Notes: a model not told the origin generated them from the letters alone. 64,000 bases of DNA from Himantopus leucocephalus (GCA_003993805.1 RSEF01000012.1:1105731-1169730); one strand, 5' to 3'; counted from the first letter of the stretch, positions 14,514 to 28,700 are shown. Numbers and translations: made by a program.

Positions 14514-17500
14514 ATCCTATCGCATTTTAATGTTGAAATAATACTCTTCTATAGCAATATCTCATTCCCTTAAAGACATGGTTCACCACATATAAGCAGG
14601 CCAGTGCTTACTAGGTGGGTATCACCACCACTTTTCCAGGCTACTTATACCAAGGGTTGCTGGAAACACTTTCAATGTGTGGGAGCAGCCTCCCCATTTT
14701 CTTTTCTATCCAACCAAAATGGTGCTCAAAATCAGGGAGCAAAAGCAGCGTCCCTGGGTGCTTCTACAAACGCAGGCTGCTCGGAGCTGTGGCCCAAAAA
14801 GTTCATTACCGGGGAGGCCAGAGGGGCAGAGTGGCCGTGATCTGGCTCCTGCTCTCCTGTGCGTCCTGACTCTGTTTTCCACTCTCAAGCAGTCTGGCAA
14901 GAGCATCTGTAAGGCTCTATAAATTAACATTTGTGAATTGTTTCGAGATCTAGAGATAGGAGTGGCTATAAAATCCCCCAGAACTATTGATGTCTTTTAT
15001 TATTTATTAATGCTGCTGTTGTGCACTTAGCCCGAAGCTCTTGGAGCATTTTGAGCAACAAAGAAAACCACCGCGCCTGGGCAGGGGCTTGAGCTCTGCA
15101 GCAAGGTGACCCCCGTGGGCTGCAGAAGGCCATTTTCATGAGCAGTTTTGCACAGGACAAAGCCAGCAGAGCACAGCAAAGCAGAGGGCAAATGCCTCCT
15201 GAGATGCCGAGTCAGGCACTGGCTGCCCAGGCCTCCCAGAGCAATGTGGGGGGTTTTGGACCTGGCTGGTGGGATAGGGCAAGGTGTCACCCGTAGGCGG
15301 GAGGCATTGCTCAATAGCTGTGTCCCAAAATGCAGCCTTAAGATGGCAAATCTTGCCCATGCAGCTCTGCGTCCAGCCCCAGCTCATCAGGGACAGGTTT
15401 GTCCCAGCTGGGAGAGGTCGGCGGGTCAGGAGGGCAGAGCAGCACCCACGACCCCTCCGGTCGCAGGCTGGACCTTCCCCAATGGGAGACTCTGCGGCCA
15501 GCCAGGCCTGTTTTTCTCTGCATTGTGTCTTTAATAGAAGCACAAAAGCCTTTCGTTTAAGTGGGTTTAAATGGTTAAAGGCACTTGTTCCTCTGAAAAG
15601 AGAATGAAATTGCTATTGACACGTCCATGAAAGAGAGGCTTTTCAGGCACAGTGCGAAAGCAGTGGACGAGGAGTCTTCCTCACTTCGCAGGGCTGCAAT
15701 TAGATCTGCAGCCTCCTCCTTTGGTCTCGTTATAGAAATAGGTACCAGCATCTTCAAAGGAAGAGAAACTTAATGGCCTCATTGGCGGTTTGATGAATAA
15801 TTAATGCTGCTGCATTAATCGGGAAGTTAACTAAGGCCTGGAGAGAGACCATCTTTAATGCAGAAAAGCATCTTTGGGCAGTCACACCAGGCGCCGGGTC
15901 AGGGAGACACATGGTGATCTACACACACACATCAGTCAGAGAGCACAGATGAACAGACACTAAAATGCTCCCCTCGCTCAGTGCCATACACTGGGGGACT
16001 TCTTAAAATGAGGGTAGAGACCAGTGGGTATGTCAGATTTCCTTCCCTCACCCAACTGTATGGTGCAGGATGGAAGCCCCCATGTACATGACCACCCGGG
16101 GACATCCCAGCAGAGCTCAGAGCAGCGAGTCTGCTGCGGCTCCACTGCGGGAGGTCTCAGAGTGGCAGCAAGTTACCCTTTGGCTCGGAGAAGCTCAGCT
16201 CACTCTTTGGCATGACCAACAAGGCCACCGTGGCCCACGAGGAGTCATGTCAGCACCATGCAATGGTGCTTGATGTGGGAGGACGGCCACCTCCATCCTC
16301 GCTGCGTGAAAAGGGGGCTGGCAATTTTAGCCAGCTCCTCTGGTGTTTTGCTGGAGATGCTCTTTAAGAGCAAAGCCTTTCACTTGCTGGGCTTGCTGCA
16401 GTGCCTCCTACAACAGGCCGTCACTGCTGTGCTGTAATACCAATAAATAATATCGCACATGACTCACTGGTTGTACTTGTGAAACATGAGGAAAGAAGGT
16501 AACAGTCAAATGTGTTTAAACACATTGGCCTGATTGATATTTTTAAGAAAACAACAGCAACGCCGTGCCCATCGGAGCCTTCTCAAATAAATGCTAAACG
16601 TGCCATTGAAAATATCATCTGTTCAGATTCTGTTCAGATTTAATCAGTCTCCATTTACCCTTTCCAAACATAAAATGAAAAAAAAAAAAAAAAAGGAAAA
16701 AAGAAATCTTTCTGGCTGAAACATTTGGTTCTTGCTCAAGAATCTGGTCTGAATTTTATAAAGGTTTCCTGGAAGCAGAGATCAAGGGGCTGGTTTGGGG
16801 TTCAGAAAAAAACCTCTGGCAGGATGAAGAAGAGAAAACTGCCAGAGACCGAGACTGATACTTTGTCATTTGCTTATTGGGAACACTGCACAGGACTGTT
16901 CCTGCTAATTAAAACCAGCGGTGACCAAAGCTCATTTGCAGAGATTGGGCTTTGGCCAAGCATTTGTGTGTGGATGAGGAAATGAGATCATAAAAGTCAC
17001 GACCAGCCTCCAAGCTCGGGGTGTGTAATTGCCTCTCACACCTTGCTTCCCAGCCCCTCCAAATAGCACCTTTCCCAGTAAAAGTGGGAGCGGGGCTCCT
17101 CACCTCTATTTTGAGCTGGCGGACCATGGAAAGGGACCAAGAAAATCCCTGCACTGGGATTGTCCCCGGTACAAGCAGATTAAAACCGCTCTGCAGCTGG
17201 CCCCCGTCCAGCTGGACGTGGCTTCTGTATTTATGACTTTTATGTGCGACATTTCTCCTCAGGTAAAAATCTGTGCCACCGTGAGCTTAGCTAAAACACA
17301 CGTTGAGATCTGTAGGATTAGCCAGAGCAGGGACTTGCTTTATAATTCAGAGAAGAGCAGCCCTTTAGCTGCTGAGCCACCCTGCTGGCCACAGATCTGA
17401 AGGCATGGCTGAAAGGTCTGAGACCCGTCTCGGAGATGGGCTCCCCGTGACCATCTCCAACACTGCGGGTGAACAGTAGTCAGGGGCATCGACTAGTTTC

Positions 17501-20500
17501 CCCCCAAAAGCTGAACTTGTCACGCTCTTTTATCGATGAGGTAGGTAGGACTGGTGGGCTGATGTGAGCAACGCCGCAAAATTGCTGCCTACTTAAATAT
17601 ATATATACATGGGGAAAAAAATATACACTGCCTTCAGCAGATACTGTGATTTAAGTCACAATACGCCTACTGGCACATCCACCCCCATAAATTTACTGTC
17701 TCAAGTGTCCCGATATAATGATACCACTGGGTTAGAGCAGTATAATCGTGTAGCATCACTCCTACCCCAGAGTAAGCAATGCATCCACACGCTGAGGCTA
17801 CTCCAAATACTGAGGTTTCGTTACACCAGTGTAGTTTTGCTGGGAAGTTTCTGAGACATGACCCAAGATCTCACGACTTTTTCTGCAGGATTAACGCAGT
17901 GCCTGTCTGGTACCCTCAGCCGTATCCAAATCTCTGCTGATAAAAGGTATCCAACAGAAAGAACAGGAATGTCAAGCCAATGATTAAGACAACTCATCTC
18001 CTCTAACAACATGTCTTCTCATTTCTTTTCTTCTCAAAGGACAGAATCAAAGCCTGAATTAACTAATTCCCTGCAGCCATACACCAACTAATTCCACTGG
18101 CTTTGTTTCCCCATCTCACTTCATCCATCTAAGAGCCATTTACTCTTAATGTGCCTTAAAAGTTGGCTTGTACGTAGGGAGAGGTTGCTTCTCATTTCCC
18201 GAGGAAAGCAGCATCCTTTGGAGCAATAGTTTGCCACAGCTGCCTCACAGCCTCATCTCATGCCTTTTTCACCCAGAAAACATATTTAAGCAGAAAATCC
18301 AGCAGCAAGCATCCCGTTCGGACAGTCAGGATCACACAAAGTCACCTTTTTTTCAAAGATGCAACACGTCTCCAAAATGGCTTCCAGCAACAAGCATCAT
18401 ACAGCAGGGCAGTGGGGAGATGAGGAAATTTTTGAAAGTCCTAGTTATTTCATGTTGTCAAGATGTTTGGCTTGTTAGAGGTGACTTTCTGAAGGTCCAC
18501 AGGAGTATAACCCACACACTGACCCATCTTTATTGCAAAGGCCTGAATTTACACAGGAAGGACCCTACTGGATGACCATGTAAGCCCACCTGAGCACCAC
18601 CTCTTCTCAGGGCACTGAGAGGGGGACAGAGGGGACAGTTCTGCATCCTCTGCCTTCTGTGCACCCTCACTGGCAACATCCCTCCCAGGGCTGCACATCC
18701 TGCATCTGACGGGACAAACCCCCACACGCATCCATAGCAGGTTGAGGATTTACCCTCCTGCTGCCTTGATGGGAGGAAGCAACAGAGAGAGGGACAAATG
18801 CTGTAATTATCCTTCATCTGGGTTTCCACCTAGGACTGGCCACTTCTACCAAAAAAGCTACCCTGCAAATAATACCAGCGCTACGCCGTTCGAGAGGACT
18901 GCGCAGTGCAGGCGCTGCCAATGGATTAAGGGAGAAATCAAGCTTCAGGCATGAACCGCGGGAGCGCTGCTAGGGCAGAAGCCAAGCACATTGGGAAAAC
19001 AGGAGACGCTGGACCCAAGGCAGGGAGATGAATTAATCCCACCATGAAAGTGGCATGTGGAAGAACTGGGCTGGAAAGAGGAGGATCAGAAGGACCAAAA
19101 TCTCCCACAGCAGAGAGGAGAACTGAGGATGGGCAAGGGGAAGGGCAAGATGGAGGGGGAGGAACAGGAGAGCCTGGGTGTAGATTCAAACACAGGCGCA
19201 CTGAAGAACGGCTACCGGACTCACTCTGTCCCGAGACCTCACCTTTGGCATTAGGACTATTTGCCCAAAGGAAAAGCTCTTCAGGAGAGGCATGTCTTGC
19301 CTGGCAGCTGCCTTGCCCTACTTGCACTAGAACCAGAGAGCATTCCCCTGCTCCTCATCCTCTAAAATGCAGCAAAGTAGGAGCGATGAAGAGAGAGGAC
19401 CCAAGGCAAGAGGCACTGGGAGACACAATAAGGAAAAAGCATGAAGGCACAGACAAAACAGTCCTTGTGCTTTATCTCACAGCTTCAGACTGTCCTGCCA
19501 GAAGAAACACAGTTATCTCCTCCCCATCTTCCCCTCTGCCTCTCATAGTTCTTTTTGTGATACAGGGGAAGAGCCACCAGCACTGCTGAAGCTCCCCAAT
19601 GCTGTCTCATTTCCCCCAAGAAGCCTTGTACAACCTTCTCTGGCCCTCCACAGAGCTCTGCCACCATCCCAGGTCCCCACAACTACCTGCAATGTGCCCC
19701 TTCCTTTGGCTCCATGCTGTCATGCAAGACCCACCGCACTGCTGGTGTCCAGCCTATGCTTTACTGGTTTATTTTCATCAGCCTGCCTCTCGGGCTGACG
19801 GGGGACTGCTTTTAATTTTTTTTTGTTCCTGGATTTTATTAAGTACAAACAAGCCCTCCCCAGGTGTTTCTTGTGAATTCAGCCAGGAATGGGGCTCCCA
19901 GACCCCCTCGTTCCTGCTAATGAGAAATGCAATGAGCCGGCAGCACTCCTCCAGCTTCACCTCCTCTCCTCTCCCTCCCCATAGCAGCGTGTCCTCGCTT
20001 TGGCCAGGCACGGCACAGAGGTGAGGAAGGCTGCCTGGTTAGCACCTAGGGAACCCAATGCATCCAAAAGTTCACAGCGAAAATGCAGCAGTTTCCTCCA
20101 TGCTTACGTTAAATTGCTCTCCCTCACTTCATCACAGCCTGAATCCCAGCCTGAGCCTGGAGGAGACCCCTGAGATGAAGCGGGGCTGCAGGAAGCACTG
20201 CTGTTTTGCAGCGGGGTGGGAAAACAACTTGGCCTTCAAACACCTCCAAGAAGCTGAGAGCCTTTTACACAGCTTTTGCTTTAACTAGAAGTTAGACAAA
20301 CTTCAGCTGCTTTGTCCGAATGCCTCTCTGCACCAGTATACGGCAACGAACAACGACGGGAGTATGGAAACAAACCACATGTATAGATTGTTCGTATGTT
20401 TAGTGTGCACAAAGGAGACGAGAGCATGCTAAATAACCACGGGCCATATTGTAAAAGCAGATGTTTCATGAAATGACAGCTTTTCCAGGCATTTTACAAG

Positions 20501-23500
20501 ATGACTGACCCTGTGGGCCTTCTACATCCTGTTTCATTTGCTCCTCCTGTAATATACTTAAAAGTTTCAGGTACTTCTTCAAATGTCTGCCTTTTACTGT
20601 TATGGGCACTGCACGCAACCTGGCCCGACAAGCGTTTTATCATGTAACTATGGTGAAAAATGAAATTGCCTATGGGGAAGGCCCTCCACATCCATTTACC
20701 CACAACATTTAGTGGCTGATGAGAAGAGCCATTGGGGAAAGCCCGTGCCACCAGCTGAGGCTCTCTCACAACCGTGGTGGAGCAGCTGAGGCTTGCATAA
20801 AAGCCTGTGCAAGTTTCACTAAGTCTTTTTTGAGATTTAAGCTTTCTTAATGCCACCCAAAGCCACAGGCAGAAGATTAATGTTCCTTTCTTGCAATTCC
20901 TCCCTTGCCAGCGGCACCGACCAAACACAACCGTTGGGCAGCCACAGGCTTTGGTTGGTGGTGGGTGCTGTCAAACAAGGTCACCTTCAACATTACCTGC
21001 TCGACATTTGGGCACATTTAGCAGGTTCCTTGAGCACTAGAAAGATGAAGGAGGTTATCACCACTTTCCTCAAAGAAATCCAACCAGCTGCAAGGATCCA
21101 TCTACTACTTTCTGAAAAGATCTTCTGGGACAGGAGTTATTCTTGCATGGTGAGCTCTGAGGAGCTGAAAACTGCTTTTGTGTGACTGTGAACTACTTAT
21201 TTTCCTCTGGGAAGTAACATCATTACAAGGAATAGCCATGTTTCTGTGGGGCAAGGAGGGTGGGGGACACAATCAGGAGAAATTAAAGATATCTCCAGTT
21301 CTGCTGGTATTTGTGAAGTTCATATTTTGCTTGTATGTAGGCTATGCAGAAATGATGTATCAGCTGGTGTGGGATCCTTGGGGATAAGTGCTGATCTGGG
21401 GGAAAGGGCTTACAGACACACTACTGAATGTGTGAAACTTTCCACTTCTGCACAGAAAAAGGGATGGTTTTGGGTCAACGGCAAGGGTTGGCTTGGGGAA
21501 TCTGAGGTCAACCCCTGCATATTTCCTACTGTCTTCAAGAGGAACGGATGAAAGCCAGCACTGAGTCCTTCAAAAGCCTCCCCTAACCACATGCTGGTAG
21601 GACACCCACCGACAGGCGGTAGAGGTGGGACAGCCCTGGTGGCACACGCTTGCCAGCAAGCAGCTGTGCTTTGCACGCCAGCATTCATCCCCTGCGCTAA
21701 CCCCAGGACAGCGGACATCAGCATGGGTTCAAGGTACAAAACTCGGGAGGTCTCACTGAGAGCAACAGTGCGGGTAACCCAGCTTTCTGTAAAGTCAAGC
21801 TGAGGATTAAGAAATTCTCATTACTGCTATTTGTAGTCACATTTTTCAGAGCGTGACTCATTCAGGGTCACACGGTAAATACAGGAAAGACCTAGAAATA
21901 GGTCGAGGTGCCCTGACCCTCAGGGCCAGGTGCTAACTACTCAACCATGCCTGTCAGATTGGGCAAGGAAAGTGCAAAGCTCTGGAGTTGTGACAAGGTT
22001 TCACAACCTTCCAGCTCAGAGCTTGGAAAACGAAAGTGACATTAAGGATGATTAAAGAAAAAAAAAAACAAAACCAAACCAGAAAAGAACCCTTCCCAGC
22101 ACTAGCAACAAGATCACCTGATGATAAAGCAGAAAGGTGCTAAAAAATAATCTACGCAGGTGGCTCTAAAAAATTATGAGACAGAAAAAGGAAAGAGGAA
22201 ATGTAATTGAAAGAAGAGCCTCTCTCACACTAATGTCATTCTTGACATTTGAGCAAGTAATTTTAAAGACGGCTAAAATAATATTTACATAAAGGGTTTA
22301 ATCACTGGGTTTTGAAGACAACTCCGTTAGATCATCTCCAGGGAACAGAAGAATGATGGGCTAATTAGCTGTGTTTGCCAAAAATCGCTTTGCTTCTTTT
22401 TGTTATTATTTGCTACACACTTCTCGCCTGGATTGGGACCTCTCTGTGCAAGATGCTCCGCAGACAGACTGAGCAATAGCTCTGGCCTCCAGATGTTTAC
22501 TCCTAGTGACTGTTTGCACTGTGGTGGTTCTCTGAGGCCGCAGCCAAGCACAGTAAAATCCCATCGCGAAGGTGAGCTCACCCTCAACGAATGCCAGCTC
22601 CGCTCTGCTCGAGAGCTCTCTGTTCACTGGTCTTACCCAGCAAACACAGGTTGTGCTTTACCCAACACCCGTTTGCTGAGTTAATTAGAAAAAAAACCAG
22701 AGAGCTGACCCAAAACTGCATTGCAAATCAAACCTTGGTTCAAGGCTCAGACAGGTCTTCTCATTATTTCTTGTTTTCACACGTTGGCTGGTTTCCCGCT
22801 TCTGCTCAGAAATGAAAACTGACACACAACAAGGCTAGTTTAGAGGGATGGGATTTGTGGGTCAAACGGATGGCTCTGAACATAGCTGGTGAAAATATAC
22901 CAGTGGGCTGCTGAGGGCCGCGTCTGCTCACTCCAAACTCCCTGCACCCAACAGTGTCCCGTAACCCAGGAAACGAGCAGCTCTGCCTCAAAGCGAGTCC
23001 TCGGACGATGTCACTGATTTCACAGATTTCAGGGAAAGGGGTAGAAGGGAAGGAGGAAAGAGAGGGAAGTGAGAAAGCAAGGGCAGCGTTGGGCAGGATC
23101 AGGGAAGGACAAATAGAGATCTCCTGTACGCTAGGCGAGTCTCACGGTTCTCCAAACAAATGGAGGGCTTTCCCATCCATTTACAAGTGATCATTTCACC
23201 TTCAGAATCAAACCTCATTTCAGGTTCTAATCTTCCCAAAGCCAGTTGCCTGCAAACCTGCAACACACCACATGATTTATTCTGGATAACCTGCCTTCGC
23301 AATATGCTCTGTGCCTCCTTTGGCACTATGGAAATCCATAAATGACATGGATAAAGCAGTAGTGAGCTTGATGCTCACTCTGAAGACCGCAGAGCGAGAA
23401 ATGACCAAGTATAACCTTATTTTCAATACAGCCTACTTCTCCAATCCACTGGGGAGGAGCTGCCAGATATTTTCCTGGTAAAGAAATATCACTAGCCTGA

Positions 23501-25322
23501 AGCCAAGTGTTGATTTAAGGCTGTGTCTGTGTGGAGAGGTTATAACGCTAAAGATGTGATTCTGGGGGAGCAAATGAATGGGTGATTTAGAACAAAAACT
23601 GTGTTTAAAGTACTAATTGCAAATGAACCAATACTTGCACTAATGCTAGTAGAAAAACTTAAAGGATTCACAAAGAGTATCGAGAATAAAAGTACTCGGG
23701 TAGCTTTCTGCCTCTTCACAACCCAAGAAGATCATTAAAAAGCATTCAGGTAGTTGTGAAAATGTCCAGAAGTTTCACAAGACCGTCTTAATTTTGACCA
23801 AACACTTCTTTCTCCAAAGATCTTTCCTGGACACCTGTTACTCATTAACTTTTTTTCTTGGTCCTTCAACTCTAGCTTTAAGGCTTTGATTCATGGAGCA
23901 GAAACAACGCTATGTGATCTCATCAGCCACCCACCCTCCAAACTGCAGAAATTAACCATAATTAAACAACCCTTTGGGTGCAAATCATCTCAACTGCTGA
24001 GAAAATGTTTACCAGGAACACAGTTGCAAAACCTGGGACCAGTTTGTGAACAAATGAGTGTGTCTCACTGTAAGACCTTTGGGGGAAAAAAAGATCTTAT
24101 AGCGTGGAATAGAAAGCAACGACTTTTTTATGGCTTTGAGACCTTTTCTGAATATCTGTCATGGAGGTACGAGCTGCAATCAGGTTATTGTGGGACACCC
24201 AGCTCATCGAAATCACTGTAGCTCCTTCAACTTCCATGCAGCTAAATGGATTTACACCGAGTGGATATTGAGCACAGGCTTTTCAAGGAAATCTCACAGG
24301 ACATCGCTGCTCTCAAGCATGCTGAATTTCAGTGATGCTTTTCACAACAGGAAAAAGATCCTAAAAGATTAAATTGAACTAACACTCACGTACAATGTGT
24401 ATATCAAAGGGTCCAGAGAAGTGCATCACATATGCTAGCTTTGTTCCAATCACTAACAACGGCTGCAAAATTGGACTCCAAACACAAATGAGAAATTTGA
24501 AGACTGAAGATGATCCACATACTCTTAAAGTACGTTTCTTCAACCAAGGTACAACCTTTTCTCCTTCACTCAGTGGATGCATTTTCTGCTGGAAGAGGAC
24601 AGGCTAGGGAAGAGCAGAGTGCTGACAGCCGATTTGAACACTTGGGATTAAGGGAAAAAACAGCAGCTTCTAAAACAGGAAATTCCAAGTTTTTTTTTCC
24701 TAAAACCTCAAGAGCATAAAAATGCCCAGTACCCACTGGGATGGGTCTGGCATATTTATGTCCAGGTCCTGTTGGCTCCCCTAAAAGCCCTAGTCTTTAT
24801 CAGATGATGGATTTTTGAATCCTAATCCACAAAGCCTCTCCGAGTCCAGCCACACTTGAGCATTGGCTCACTCAGGCCAAGAGGAAGTGTCTTTCTCTCA
24901 TACGCATCCCAGACACTTCCCACCTTTCCACCATCCACACCACACTGCAGAGAGCTTTCCCAGGGAATTGTGCACTCAAGGGAAGGGAAACTAAGCAAAC
25001 AAAAAAATCCCCTTTGATCATTCTATTAGGGCACAACCTACAGTATTTCCTTATGCCGAAATGAGGACAGGAAATACAGACGTGACTTCCGTGAGTCCTC
25101 TCCCTACGTTATCGTTTGAAAGGACGGGAACTTTGCATCGTAGCCGGCTAGAGATGCACGCGGCTTGCTAAGCTCTTTCCTGCAAGATATAAACAAACCA
25201 GCAGCCAAGAAGATTCTCTCTCTGGGTTGTTTATATGCTTTTTCTTTGACCTGGTCACCTCTTTCCTGCACAATTGCTCCCTGTGGGAATATATTCCCAA
25301 GTGCTCCTCTCCCACTTTCTTT
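14514..25322. other. Single-copy non-coding DNA
   Basis: No gene is recognisable. A 17-base A run spans 16678-16694 with no recognisable retrotransposon or processed pseudogene body upstream. Purine-rich tracts lie at about 19058-19160 and 23031-23083. TAAT-rich, non-repetitive sequence occurs at 15769-15870 (listed separately) and 16500-16660. Longer open frames, such as the one around 19044-19589, have no recognisable domain, and their length is unremarkable for this much sequence. Confidence 0.55.
15769..15870. promoter_or_regulatory. Candidate homeodomain-type regulatory patch
   Basis: TAAT/ATTA cores are dense here: GAATAATTAATG, TGCATTAATC and GTTAACTA within about 70 bases, in sequence that is not a simple repeat. 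The 13-mer ATTAATGCTGCTG ending at 15812 also occurs about 800 bases upstream at 15006-15018. Such clusters are common in vertebrate conserved non-coding elements. Regulatory function is inferred from composition only. Confidence 0.2.
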
Positions 25323-25700
25323 ATCACGGAATCACGGAATCACGGAATTTTCAGAGTTGGAAGGGACCTCTAGAGATCATCTAGTCCAACTCCCCTGCCA
25401 AAGCAGGATTGCCTAGAGCACATTACTCAGGACTGCATCCAGGCGAGACTTGAAGATCTCCAGAGAAGGGGACTCCACAACCTCCCTGGGCAGCCTGTTC
25501 CAGTGCTCTGTCACCCTGACCGTAAAGAAGTTTTTCCGTATATTTGAACGGAACCTCCTATGTTCCAGCTTGTGCCCATTGCCCCTCGTCCTGTCATTGG
25601 GAACCACTGAAAAGAGTCTGGCTCCATCCTCCTTCAACCCACCCTTAAGATACTTGTACGCCAAGTATTTATGCTTGATTCTCCTGCCTGAAAAATCCAA
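25323..25700 (-). mobile_element. CR1 LINE fragment, 3' end with ORF2 C-terminus
   Basis: Non-LTR retrotransposon of the CR1 family, 5'-truncated as most copies are. Read on the minus strand, it ends in three tandem octamers (ATCACGGA on the plus strand, 25323-25346). The conserved CR1 3' block follows (GAGTTGGAAGGGACCTCTAGAGATCATCTAG on the plus strand, at about 25354-25384). An open minus frame over 25413-25700 reads through the familiar avian CR1 ORF2 C-terminal region, with motifs such as [30 protein letters not shown] and [15 protein letters not shown]. The reverse transcriptase and endonuclease domains are absent, so the copy cannot move by itself. Similarity fades near 25700, and the frame continues into probably unrelated sequence up to 25772. 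Confidence 0.92.
25413..25700 (-). pseudogene. CR1 ORF2 C-terminal remnant
   Basis: About 95 codons of the ORF2 tail downstream of the reverse transcriptase domain, still open and ending at a stop at 25413. This tail is often mis-annotated as a host protein in bird genomes. There is no start codon context, promoter or catalytic domain, so it should not be called a gene. The intact frame suggests a moderately young insertion or simply a short target for mutation. Confidence 0.75.
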
Positions 25701-28700
25701 GACCTCTTGCTTCCCTCTGATGTTGCTCTCAACAAAAAAATGGAGAGAAACACCCGCGTCTGACACTCTCATCTCTTTAGTTCACAGCACGAATGTAACG
25801 TACCTCAAGTGCCCTTCAGATGCCGTATGTACCTCCGGGATACCCTTTCAGCTGCCGTTTCTGGCTACAGCCCCCTCATAGGTGTTAAGAGTGAGGGCTG
25901 TGCATGAGTCGGTGTTCCTGCTCTGCCTGCTCCCCTCTCCCCTTTGTGTCCCACAAGACAATAACAAGTTTTTAACACGACAACCACAGGCAACAGTGAG
26001 GGAACAGACTGAGGCTGTGCCTCTCCCCAGTCCTGGTTTCGGCAAACCCCACCAAACCGCACACACAAGTGATGGCTGACACATTAGGTGCCAGGTGCAA
26101 TCAAATGGTGGGTGTTTGGGAGTCATCTTAGCACTGGTAAGCAGAAGCCAAAGCCTGGTCAGATTCAATTACAAATGGAAGCAAAAGCTTTGAAAGTTTA
26201 CAAAAAGCTAAAAAAGAGCCCACAGTTTGCTTACTGCGATGACAGGTGAGTACAGGGGAAGAAGGGGTTTTGTCTAGCTGTCTGTTCCTGGGATGGGTCT
26301 GAAGTAGGTCTGCACTGACCAGCCCCTCTGCGCCTGGTGGGTGCATACCGATACCAGCTGGGTTAGGAGGACAGTTTCATCCCAATCTATTTTGCAAAGC
26401 ACTCTTCTGTCTTAATTCCTCATGCTCCCACCAATCCCAGCCTGGAGATGGCACAGCTGCAACAATGGGGCTGTCGGTGGGCCAAATGCCTAATTACTTT
26501 GGTGGGACCAAAGCAGATGGACAAAGGAAAAGAAACTCCATGAAGGCAGAGATGTTGCACATGCAATGAGGAAACACTGCCTTCCCAGCAGGAAATGCAA
26601 GGTTCGGTCTCCAATTGCCCCTGTAGAGAGGGACGCGGCCCCAGGGAGAAGCCTCAGGGCAATGTGGGGACAGCCCTGGTGACAGACAGAAAGCAGCACT
26701 AGTTTCTGTGGTGCCAGACCAGATGCAGCATGGAGAGGGCTCGTGGCTCTGCAGCCCAGGGTGCTTCCCCTCCTGCTTGTCCTGCTCCTGTCCTCTGGAC
26801 CCTCAGTGCCACCAGAAAGAACAGGTCCCCAGAAGGGATGTCCCTTTTGCAATCCCCGAGCTCTGAGAAATGGGAGACTACGCCGAGGCCAGCCCTGTCC
26901 TCTGGCTTGCAGCCTGGGCGACCAAACGGGTCTTTGCAGATCCAGACCCTGGGTTTCAAATCCACTAATGGTTAGGCAAGTCCATACCAAGGGGTCGGAA
27001 ACTTCCCTCTCCAAGAGGCTGTTTGACCCCACCGTCGCTGTGATGGCAGGAGAAGGGTCCAACCTGCCCATCAGTCCAGGCTGCCCTATGAAACTCCCTA
27101 CAACACACACGCAAGGACAAAGCCAATGGACTATTTTATTTCACAAGTAATTAACTGGGCAGCCTCCCCTGAGCCTCTTCTATTGCTTCCTGGGCACATC
27201 CCTGAAATTAACCTCAGAGCTAATGAAGCCAATTATGAATGGCAGACATGGTCTCCCTCTAATTATTTTCCCTGGAAAGGTCACCCAAAGCAGCACATTG
27301 TGAAACTCAGCTAATTGCATTGTCTGCTCACAGCACGGAGCCGGCTCCTCCGGGGCTCTGCCGGGCTCAGGGGGAGGCTCATGTGCCACCGTCCAACAAT
27401 TGGAGCCTCCAGCTGGGGAAAAAAGCGGCTGTGAGAGAGGAACCCACTGCCAAAGCCTCCTTGCCACCAACATCGCTCATAGATACAGGCTCTGACTGCT
27501 GGCTTATCCCCCTCCTTTCAGATGTGGCCAGCCAGCCCAGCAGTCAAGGCAGAAGATTAGATGAACGTGCCAAGCTATCTGGGTGTCAGAAGAAAGCGGC
27601 TAGATGCTTCTCTTTGGAAATTGTTTTGTTTTCATATGCCTTTTTTTTTTTTTTTTTTAGAAAAGAAAACTTGAGGAAAAATAAAGAGCTTCTTGTTGAT
27701 GCCAAGAAANTGGTTGGAAAAATCCAAGCTCACGGCCTAGCTCTGGGACATGGAGAGGGATGCGGTTGGTAGTATCAGCTATAGAAGAGCTCAGTGAGGG
27801 TGCTGCCCGATTTCTAAATTAACAATGGGGCCAGGGTGGGTGGTGGTTGCGGAAATCCTGGTATTTTTGAAAATTCTCTAGGAAAAACATGGTCAGACCA
27901 AACCAAAGGAGCGGCCCAGAGCAGGACAAGAACAGCACATTTTGCACTGTTTCTGTTTGGACAAAACATTTCTGATAGCAACAACCAGCGATGTTCCTGA
28001 AGAGTTCATGCAGGTACAGAGTCTTCACTCTGCAAATTTTATAATGGACCTGCCCTGTTTCATCTCCATGATGCCCAAAGCATCCCTGAGGAGCTCTAGT
28101 ACCATCAAGCGTTTGCTCTCACCAGCCCACAGAGCAGCTCAGAGAAGGAGAAAGGACATCACCTTCTCATATTTTCATACAATAAAAGTATAGTGCAACA
28201 TATCGCGCCCCGTCTTCACCACCTGCATCCAACAGAAAATACAATTTCAGTGCAAGACCCCGATGTCTTCGATCCTATGGATCAGAGCTCACCACACCCC
28301 ACCTTTCCCTATAAGGGAAGGTTTAGGAAGAAAGCAAAAACTGAAGCAGCACTTCTCAAATCCTGTCTTTGCCATTTGGGATTACAGAGGACAAAGTATT
28401 TATGCCTACAAATGGACACCATTTGAGAATTTGAGTGGAAAGCAGTAATGTGACTGCTTGTCACATAACCAAGCTGAATCTCGAGATTTGCTACCCCATT
28501 TCCCAAAGTACAGCGGGGTCTTGGGTATTTCTGATGGGCTTTCCTGAACCCATCAGCACCACCATAATCAGGTTGCTGTGAGACTCCGGTTTGTTTTTTA
28601 AATACATAAACAATACTTATCTGGTGAGTAAAGAAGTTGCAGTGTCCACCCCTCCAGCAGGAAAATCCAGGATGGATATCCAGCTGCTACCCTGGGCACT

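Noticed and set aside
16678..16694. 17-base A run that might be a processed pseudogene or SINE tail
   Set aside because: No gene-like or SINE-like body upstream and no target-site duplication seen. Other A and T runs in the window are likewise isolated.
26490..27110. About 206-codon open minus frame
   Set aside because: No recognisable domain, and the length is within chance expectation for 64 kb read in six frames.
26743..27150. Open plus frame with a leucine-rich, signal-peptide-like start
   Set aside because: The in-frame first codon is GTG and not ATG, no splice or promoter signal supports it, and an equally long frame lies on the opposite strand. The sequence shows no domain.
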